This document shows positions 5,468-9,540 of a stretch of 9,540 nucleotides of DNA, piece after piece. Position numbers and translations under genes: made by a program. Location of the stretch: NCBI GenBank assembly GCA_001818895.1, contig MHLB01000009.1:1-9540 (forward strand), written 5' to 3'. How positions within the stretch are numbered: position 1 is the first letter of the stretch; every line of letters starts with the position of its first letter. The DNA is from Candidatus Liptonbacteria bacterium RIFCSPLOWO2_01_FULL_53_13. GTDB taxonomy: Bacteria > Patescibacteriota > Minisyncoccia > UBA6257 > 2-01-FULL-56-20. Under the pieces are notes generated by a model. The model ran no database searches. It saw only the letters and a program-made list of their open reading frames with translations, and was not told where the DNA came from.

Positions 5468-6757
5468 TCATTGTGCGAGCTTTAGCTCGTACAACTTCTT
5501 ATCGTACCGGTTAAGCAAGTAAAGTTTGCCATTCGCAACTTTCGGCGCGTCCGCGTCTATCCACATATCGTCTGCGGCCCACAACACTTCAACGAATCCG
5601 TCCTTAAGGTCAATGCGGTAGATATCATCAATCGTGTAAAGCGCGCGCTTTTGATAGCTATCGGGGAGCTCTTGAGAAAGGAGCAGGCCCGCGTCGCGCG
5701 GGATACCGCAATAGAGCACCTCTAAAAGCTCTATTTTCGGCGCGCTTTTTGCTTTTGAGCTTGTCGTCGCAGTCGTACTCGTGCTAGTCTCCACCTCCTG
5801 CTTTATAGCTTCTATGCCAAATACGCATTTAGAAGGAAGCGTGAGCAGAGCAAGCTGATTTTGGATATTTCCGCTCGCATCGCGGATAGTGAGTCCCCCT
5901 CCCCGCGCGTTCCGATTCGCCGCGAACACTAATCCTTTCGTGGAAGAAGCGTTCCACGCGCTCATAAGCCCGCGCTCATCGTTTGCGAGGAAAGAAATAG
6001 TTTTTTTCTTCACATTGAACGAGAGTATCGCGCCGGCAATGCGCGCGCTGCTTTTGGAGGCGATAATGATAATATCGGAAGAAGGCCACGAAAGCGCAAC
6101 GTCCTCCATCGCGAAGGAGGCGAGGGCTTGTGACTTCGCCTTCGCATTTTTCAGGTCCTGCGTGACAATTTCTTTTTTTCCGTCCGTTGCGCCGTGGAGA
6201 TATGCAATGGTTTGTCCTGTCGGCGCCCAGAGCGGCTGTTCCGCATTCGCGGGGAGCGACTGCCATACTTTCGCGTCCATATCAAACACGCTTGATTGCG
6301 GGAGCCCTCCCGCGAGGAACGTTGCAACCACCTTCTTGCTATCCGAAGAAAAAGCCGAAGACAAAAGCGAAGCGATCGGCGCCGCGCTTACCACCTCTTG
6401 CTTGCCATTCGCAACCTTCACGATTTGTCCGTCTGGTTGGATAAGATATACCGCGCCGTCTTTGTCCACCGAGAAACTACTTACCTCTTTATCGGAGACA
6501 AGCGTAAGCCGGCGGCCCGTACCGAGAGAGGTTCCGGGGGCGCCGCCTGTTTCTCCCTGCGTCGTTCCACTCTGTCCCCCGCCGGGAGGTTGCGCGCCTG
6601 GCGCGAGAGGCGCCGTTTGCGGGAGCCCTCCGCCCGTTCCGAGCCCGCCGGTTTCAGTGCCCGGAGGCACCTCCGCGCGGTATCGGAAAAAGTAACCGAT
6701 AAAGATGACGATGGCGACGAGCGCGAGAATGCCGAGTGCGTAGAGGAGGCGCTTCAT
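5468..6757 (-). CDS. Membrane-anchored protein with Pro/Gly-rich linker and predicted beta-propeller
   Basis: I do not recognise a named family. The 429-aa product starts MKRLLYALG, followed by one hydrophobic helix (about 4-23) that fits an uncleaved N-terminal anchor with the rest outside the cell. Residues 31-80 are a Pro/Gly/Thr/Gln linker of low complexity. From about 82 to the end, short beta-strand motifs recur, for example SSAFSSDSKKVVATF (133-147), PLWAPTGQTIAYLHG (175-189), LSWPSSDIIIIAS (222-234) and MSAWNASSTKGLVFAA (265-280). These resemble TolB/WD40-type blades. C311 and C350 flank a Ser/Thr/Lys insertion (324-339) and could form a disulfide. The ATG lies 4 nt downstream of the pilin stop, so it is probably co-transcribed and may be an accessory of the same apparatus. 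Its last codons fall in a hairpin (5473-5492). Confidence 0.85.
   Translation of the reverse strand: MKRLLYALGILALVAIVIFIGYFFRYRAEVPPGTETGGLGTGGGLPQTAPLAPGAQPPGGGQSGTTQGETGGAPGTSLGTGRRLTLVSDKEVSSFSVDKDGAVYLIQPDGQIVKVANGKQEVVSAAPIASLLSSAFSSDSKKVVATFLAGGLPQSSVFDMDAKVWQSLPANAEQPLWAPTGQTIAYLHGATDGKKEIVTQDLKNAKAKSQALASFAMEDVALSWPSSDIIIIASKSSARIAGAILSFNVKKKTISFLANDERGLMSAWNASSTKGLVFAANRNARGGGLTIRDASGNIQNQLALLTLPSKCVFGIEAIKQEVETSTSTTATTSSKAKSAPKIELLEVLYCGIPRDAGLLLSQELPDSYQKRALYTIDDIYRIDLKDGFVEVLWAADDMWIDADAPKVANGKLYLLNRYDKKLYELKLAQ
5473..5492. terminator. Short hairpin at the 3' end of the propeller gene
   Basis: Bases 5473-5480 (GTGCGAGC) pair with 5485-5492 (GCTCGTAC) around the loop TTTA; seven pairs are Watson-Crick and one is G-T. 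It lies between the ends of converging khpB and the propeller gene and encodes that gene's final residues. No T-run follows on either strand, so a terminator role is uncertain. A small dispersed palindrome that became the C-terminal codons is the alternative. Confidence 0.3.
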
Positions 6758-6761
6758 GGTT

Positions 6762-7361
6762 TTATTTTACACACGTTGCCTTCCCCTTGAATTTGATGTT
6801 TGTAGGGTCCGGGTTATCAATTACGCACCTTGGCGTTGCCGCCGGGCACCCGTTGCTTTTCCCCGGGCTAGGTATCAGGTTACATCCAGTCATCACGGGG
6901 ACATCCGTGCACACAAGAACGCCATCCTTATTCAGTACATTCCTCTTGGGCGGCGCGCATATTTGGCCCGTAGCGGGCGGTTTATATTCCAGCCGTACCA
7001 ATTCAGGCAGCTCAAGCAATGCGAGCTTTGGATTGATGGTATTTAACACAAGCGTGGCACCCACGAGCAGGAGCAACCCGAGCAATGCCTGCGTAATCCA
7101 CTCTTTCCCCTCGTGCTGGCCGGAAGGATTCCCCGCTGCAAGCGTGTACTTGATGGCGCCAAAGACAATCGCGCCGAATGCGAGCAAACCGCCAATCATA
7201 AGCGAGAATTGGTACACATCTTTCACAATCCCACTCGGGGTTGCCTGGGTGGCTGCCTCTGCGGTAGCTGCCGGTGGCGTGCCTTGCGGCGCTACGCTCC
7301 CTTGCGCGAGCGCGAGCGCGAACGAAAGCAAAAATAGCAAAACAAAAACAGACAATTTCAT
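6762..7361 (-). CDS. T4SS pilin-like protein (VirB2/TrbC type) with cysteine-rich C-terminal tail
   Basis: The 199-aa product has a cleavable signal peptide (about 1-20, LLSFALALAQ). A Pro/Ala/Thr-rich stretch follows, then two hydrophobic helices at about 49-72 and 90-108. Between them is the short polar loop AAGNPSGQHEGKEWI (75-89), and after them LNTINPKL (106-113). This pattern of two helices, an NPS loop and an LNTINP end is what I know from VirB2/TrbC-like T4SS pilins of CPR bacteria. The body after residue 115 is unusual: about 85 further residues with six cysteines (135, 151, 160, 172, 179, 197), which could make three disulfides outside the cell. It overlaps the upstream secreted-protein gene by 4 nt (ATGA) and is 4 nt from the propeller gene, so all three are probably translated from one mRNA. 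Family assignment is by pattern only. Confidence 0.8.
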   Translation of the reverse strand: MKLSVFVLLFLLSFALALAQGSVAPQGTPPAATAEAATQATPSGIVKDVYQFSLMIGGLLAFGAIVFGAIKYTLAAGNPSGQHEGKEWITQALLGLLLLVGATLVLNTINPKLALLELPELVRLEYKPPATGQICAPPKRNVLNKDGVLVCTDVPVMTGCNLIPSPGKSNGCPAATPRCVIDNPDPTNIKFKGKATCVK

Positions 7362-8029
7362 TTTTTGAATATAATTCCCGTTTGTTTTTTCGCCGTCTGG
7401 CCAAAGGCCGCGGGATTTTCAATTGAGAGATTCACCGAGAACGAAGAATTATTCGCGGTTCCGGCGGGGACATTAATAAAAAGCTCTCCGGGAACTTCCC
7501 GGTTCGTTGGTTCCGTTCCGTTCACGTTCCAGAGGAACTCAAGGAACGAAAGGTCGGGCACGGTGAAGAAAAACGGATATGCCTTTACTTTCACGGGGCT
7601 TTGCGAAAACGTCCCTCCCGGGAACGGCGCGTCAATCACCGCTTCGGGGACGACGACGGGGATCTCAATGGTTTTCACCACGAAATTTTCTCCGTAAGAA
7701 GGAAGCTGCGCGCGCAGATTTATTGTGTTTCTTGCAACAGAGGTCGCGCCGAATGCAACGCGAGTAACTCCGGCGCCTCCGTCAATGAATCCGTTATTCG
7801 CGTACCAGTAAACAGTTTCGTTTGAAAGGTCTACGGCTTTTCCGTTGTCAATAAGCATAACCGATGCGGAGATGGAGGATTTTGCGCCGGGAAATATCTT
7901 TCCTTGGAAATCGGGAGGTGCGGAGCTCCTGCTCGCGGTCCAGGTGATGAAAAGCTCCGGCGCGGCGGTCTGGGCATGCGCCAATAGGCCATGTGTTGCT
8001 ACAAGCAAGACGAACGCGAAGACAAACAT
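7358..8029 (-). CDS. Secreted beta-rich protein, possibly Ig-like
   Basis: No family is recognised with confidence. The chosen start, ATG at 8029, gives 223 aa beginning with a good signal peptide (MFVFAFVLLVATHGLLAHAQ; cleavage after AHA or AHAQ). The mature part is predominantly beta-strand-like. A first unit (about 25-128) includes ETVYWYANNGFIDGG and a run ending in EIPVVVPEAV. A second unit (about 129-223) includes FFFTVPDLSFLEFLWNVNGTEP and SSFSVNLSIENP. These look like two bacterial Ig-like or fibronectin-like domains. There are no cysteines in the mature protein. The frame stays open upstream to 8248, but those 73 codons are translated repeat DNA and lack protein character, so I left them out. 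The stop overlaps the pilin start (ATGA). A structural or scaffold role outside the cell in the same apparatus is inferred from position and signal peptide. Confidence 0.75.
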   Translation of the reverse strand: MFVFAFVLLVATHGLLAHAQTAAPELFITWTASRSSAPPDFQGKIFPGAKSSISASVMLIDNGKAVDLSNETVYWYANNGFIDGGAGVTRVAFGATSVARNTINLRAQLPSYGENFVVKTIEIPVVVPEAVIDAPFPGGTFSQSPVKVKAYPFFFTVPDLSFLEFLWNVNGTEPTNREVPGELFINVPAGTANNSSFSVNLSIENPAAFGQTAKKQTGIIFKK

Positions 8030-8033
8030 TCTG

Positions 8034-8096
8034 TTATTCCCGCGCCTTCCGTTGTCATTCGCGCGTCCTTTCGTGTCATTCCCGCCCGCCCTGACT
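8034..8096. repeat. Three tandem 21-nt units beginning TYATTC
   Basis: Units at 8034-8054, 8055-8075 and 8076-8096 each begin with TTATTC or TCATTC and continue with a C/G-rich core (CCGCG, GCGCG, CCGCC). Units 1 and 2 also share a pyrimidine-rich half ending in GTTG or CGTG. On the minus strand this reads as a seven-residue repeat (GNDTKGR, ANDNGRR, GNN). The third unit merges into the left arm of the palindrome at 8078-8124. These look like degraded half-copies of the same REP-like sequence. Confidence 0.55.
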
Positions 8097-8223
8097 TGTA
8101 GGCGAGGCAGGCGAAGGCGGGAATCCAAACTAAAATTGCTATCCCCTGGATCCCCGCACCACTGGCATTGCGATTTGTATCCACTCGGGTACTCGCGGAC
8201 AAATCGGGAACCTGCGCGGGGAT
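8078..8223. repeat. BIME-like pair of inverted REP-like palindromes
   Basis: Element A has ATTCCCGCC at 8078-8086 and its perfect complement GGCGGGAAT at 8116-8124, with a smaller CGCC/GGCG stem (8087-8090 with 8101-8104) inside. Element B has ATCCCCGC at 8150-8157 with GCGGGGAT at 8216-8223, plus an inner perfect stem CGATTTGT (8171-8178) with ACAAATCG (8199-8206). Both follow the same scheme GTCATNCCCGC...GCGGGNATCC, A on the plus strand and B on the minus strand, so they face each other. This matches REP/BIME-type or dRS3-like intergenic repeats. They lie between two genes of the minus-strand cluster and could stabilise or attenuate the transcript. Confidence 0.7.
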
Positions 8224-8253
8224 GACATATAATGATTTTCTTTATCATAATAG

Positions 8254-9036
8254 TTATGCGGCTTTTTTGAGATTAACCGTGTTCTTGCTTAATTCTAGCA
8301 TATCAGGCGATTTTTCCTCGTCTTCCGCACCTTCTTCCTCCTCGTCCGGCTGGATGTCTTCGGGAACATCTTCCCGCATCGTTTGGGTGAACACATCGGG
8401 CTGTTCGCCAAGCGCCTCATCAAACGCCGGCTCGCCCTCTTCCCCATTCTCTCCTCCCCTGTCGGCTAACCTATCCAAAACTTCATGTCCCCTCTCTCTA
8501 GCCTCATGCTTGCCCAATTCCTTCCCAACCTCTAATGCTTTCTCGCCAACCCTTTCAAGCGCCCGCCCTCCCTCCGCCACCTTTTCGCCAGTTGCCGAAA
8601 TTTCTGCGGCAGTTCCCACGCCCTCAATAACTGGCTCGGCTGCGATAGCTCCCGGTCCCAACAGAAGAGCACCTACTTCGAGAGTTCTTTTCCCCGCTTC
8701 AATAGAAGCTTCGATTACTGCCCATTCTATAAATCGATTTTGCGAAAGGATAGCAAGTCCTATGCCGATTAGTAAGAGCGGGAGAGGAAGGATTGCGGCT
8801 CCCACAAGAATAGCCTTGGGGATAAAATGGCGTAGCTTGCCGTAAAGCGCACCTACTACGATAGCGCCGGCGACCCAATGGAACGGCACAGTGACAATGA
8901 ATAAGCCCGGGCTAGAGAGGATAGTAAGTAACGCAAAAAAAAGAATAAAATCAGTCCACCCCGCGGATATTATCGCTACTACAAATTCGGGAGCCGAGTA
9001 GTCAACCTTCTTAACCTTCGAGCTTTCATTGTCCAT
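8254..9036 (-). CDS. Unrecognised membrane protein with helical domain and acidic tail
   Basis: I do not recognise this 260-aa product. The N-terminus (MDNESSKVKKVDYSAPEF) is polar. Three hydrophobic segments follow at about 18-38, 45-65 and 73-97, the first containing SAGWTDFILFFALLTIL. Residues 103-190 are Ala/Gly/Glu-rich and strongly helical, with a roughly heptad-like pattern in GEKVAEGGRALERVGEKALEVG (150-171), so an amphipathic helix or coiled coil is likely. Residues 192-246 are very acidic (for example DEEEEGAEDEE), and the end is KKAA. The ATG at 9036 is 1 nt after the virB4 stop, which strongly suggests translational coupling and a shared complex. Upstream in-frame starts up to 9234 would overlap virB4 and encode non-conserved Arg/Ser-rich sequence. 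A VirB6-, VirB8- or channel-like inner-membrane role is possible but only by position. Confidence 0.8.
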   Translation of the reverse strand: MDNESSKVKKVDYSAPEFVVAIISAGWTDFILFFALLTILSSPGLFIVTVPFHWVAGAIVVGALYGKLRHFIPKAILVGAAILPLPLLLIGIGLAILSQNRFIEWAVIEASIEAGKRTLEVGALLLGPGAIAAEPVIEGVGTAAEISATGEKVAEGGRALERVGEKALEVGKELGKHEARERGHEVLDRLADRGGENGEEGEPAFDEALGEQPDVFTQTMREDVPEDIQPDEEEEGAEDEEKSPDMLELSKNTVNLKKAA

Positions 9037-9037
9037 T

Positions 9038-9540
9038 TTAGAGCGTGATATTGTGGCGCTCCTCCAAGAGCTGTTTCGGGTCTGTCGTAATGATTTGGTC
9101 TTCAAAATAAGAAGGCACGATCTGGATCGCCACGTGCTTCCGCCCCGCGAAAAAGAGCCCCGTCCCGACTTCCGCGGAAAGCAGAAGATTTTTTTCCACA
9201 TCAGAGAGGTCAAATGCTTTTGCGACGACATCAATCGTGGACGGCGCTTGTTTGAGTAACAGCTGGAGCGATGAGTTGGTAATGATCGGGCGGCCGTACG
9301 GCGAACGCAGGAAGTCCTCCACGTCCTGCGTGATGGTGGAAACGCCGAGATAGTACTTGCGCGCGCGTTTTACGAGCCCGAAAAGAAATATCGCGCTTGA
9401 CTCATCTTTCATCATCCACCACGCCTCGTCAATGATCATGATACGCTTCTCAAGCTTCACGCGGATAAGATTCCAGATAAAATTCAGAACGACATACATC
9501 GCGATCGGGCGGAGCTCATCCTCAAGGTCGCGGATGGAAA
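9038..9540 (-). CDS. virB4: VirB4-type T4SS ATPase, C-terminal part
   Basis: This is the 3' end of a VirB4/TraC/HerA-type ATPase that powers pilus assembly or substrate transfer at the inner membrane. The frame runs on through the window edge; an in-frame ATG about 40 nt inside the edge is internal, preceded by RDLEDELRPIA. Visible landmarks are LRPIAMYVVLNFIWN, the Walker B segment RIMIIDEAWWMM, then FLFGLVKRARKYYLGVSTITQDVEDFL, PIITNSSLQLLLKQ, DLSDVEKNLLL and GTGLFFAGRKHVAIQIVPS. This order matches the C-terminal third of VirB4 proteins. Walker A lies upstream, outside the window. It is the first visible gene of the minus-strand cluster and ends 1 nt before the membrane-protein gene. Confidence 0.93.
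   Translation of the reverse strand, partial: SIRDLEDELRPIAMYVVLNFIWNLIRVKLEKRIMIIDEAWWMMKDESSAIFLFGLVKRARKYYLGVSTITQDVEDFLRSPYGRPIITNSSLQLLLKQAPSTIDVVAKAFDLSDVEKNLLLSAEVGTGLFFAGRKHVAIQIVPSYFEDQIITTDPKQLLEERHNITL

Noticed and set aside
5889..6695. 268-codon plus-strand frame opposite the propeller gene
   Set aside because: Composition is Pro/Ser/Arg-rich with no protein-like motifs. It mirrors the Pro/Gly linker and codon bias of the minus-strand gene.
6736..7368. 210-codon plus-strand frame opposite the pilin gene
   Set aside because: It is the complement of a gene with signal peptide and membrane helices; no coherent domain pattern on this strand.
8034..8096. CRISPR array
   Set aside because: The 21-nt units are directly adjacent with no spacers, are poorly conserved, and merge into a palindrome; no cas genes are seen.
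9037..9234. Longer start for the 260-aa membrane protein inside virB4
   Set aside because: The extra 66 residues are an off-frame reading of conserved virB4 sequence, and the ATG at 9036 is 1 nt after the virB4 stop.

Overview
The window looks like a chromosomal segment of a Candidate Phyla Radiation bacterium (Patescibacteria, most likely Parcubacteria-like). The reasons are the compact gene layout, the short divergent housekeeping proteins, and a VirB4-type secretion/pilus gene set next to the replication-origin cluster. The phylum call is inference from gene style and order; no marker here fixes it. TGA is used as a stop (rnpA, yidC, pilin-upstream gene, propeller gene), so the recoded TGA=Gly lineages (Gracilibacteria, Absconditabacteria) are unlikely.

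Layout. Positions 1-810 (+) hold the 3' end of a class A penicillin-binding protein. It converges on dnaN (898-2010, -) across a nested palindrome (808-894). dnaA (2122-3492, -) lies upstream of dnaN. Both dnaA flanks carry DnaA-box-like sites and AT-rich DNA, so a bipartite oriC in the Bacillus-like order rpmH-oriC-dnaA-oriC-dnaN is plausible. A second long palindrome built from the word TACGAAA (3568-3635) separates dnaA from the divergent operon rpmH-rnpA-yidC-khpB(jag) (3680-5422, +). Those genes have gaps or overlaps of +3, -4 and -29 nt.

From 5468 to the window end everything is on the minus strand. In transcription order it reads: the 3' part of a VirB4-type ATPase, an unrecognised 260-aa membrane protein with an acidic tail, a GC-rich REP/BIME-like repeat block (about 8034-8223), a secreted beta-rich protein, a two-helix T4SS-pilin-like protein with a six-cysteine C-terminal tail, and a membrane-anchored protein with a Pro/Gly linker and a predicted beta-propeller. 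The tight packing and shared surface or secretion character suggest one envelope-spanning pilus or secretion apparatus with little-studied accessory parts. This is the most promising candidate for an undescribed system in the window.

How the parts work together: the first 5.4 kb carry replication initiation (DnaA, sliding clamp), ribosome and tRNA maturation (L34, RNase P protein), membrane protein insertion (YidC) with its usual RNA-binding partner KhpB, and cell-wall synthesis (PBP). The last 4 kb encode an extracellular apparatus powered by a VirB4 ATPase. Notable smaller signals are a 13-bp terminator-like hairpin inside the start of rnpA, an apparently leaderless rpmH promoter, and a KhpB whose KH domain lacks the GXXG loop.
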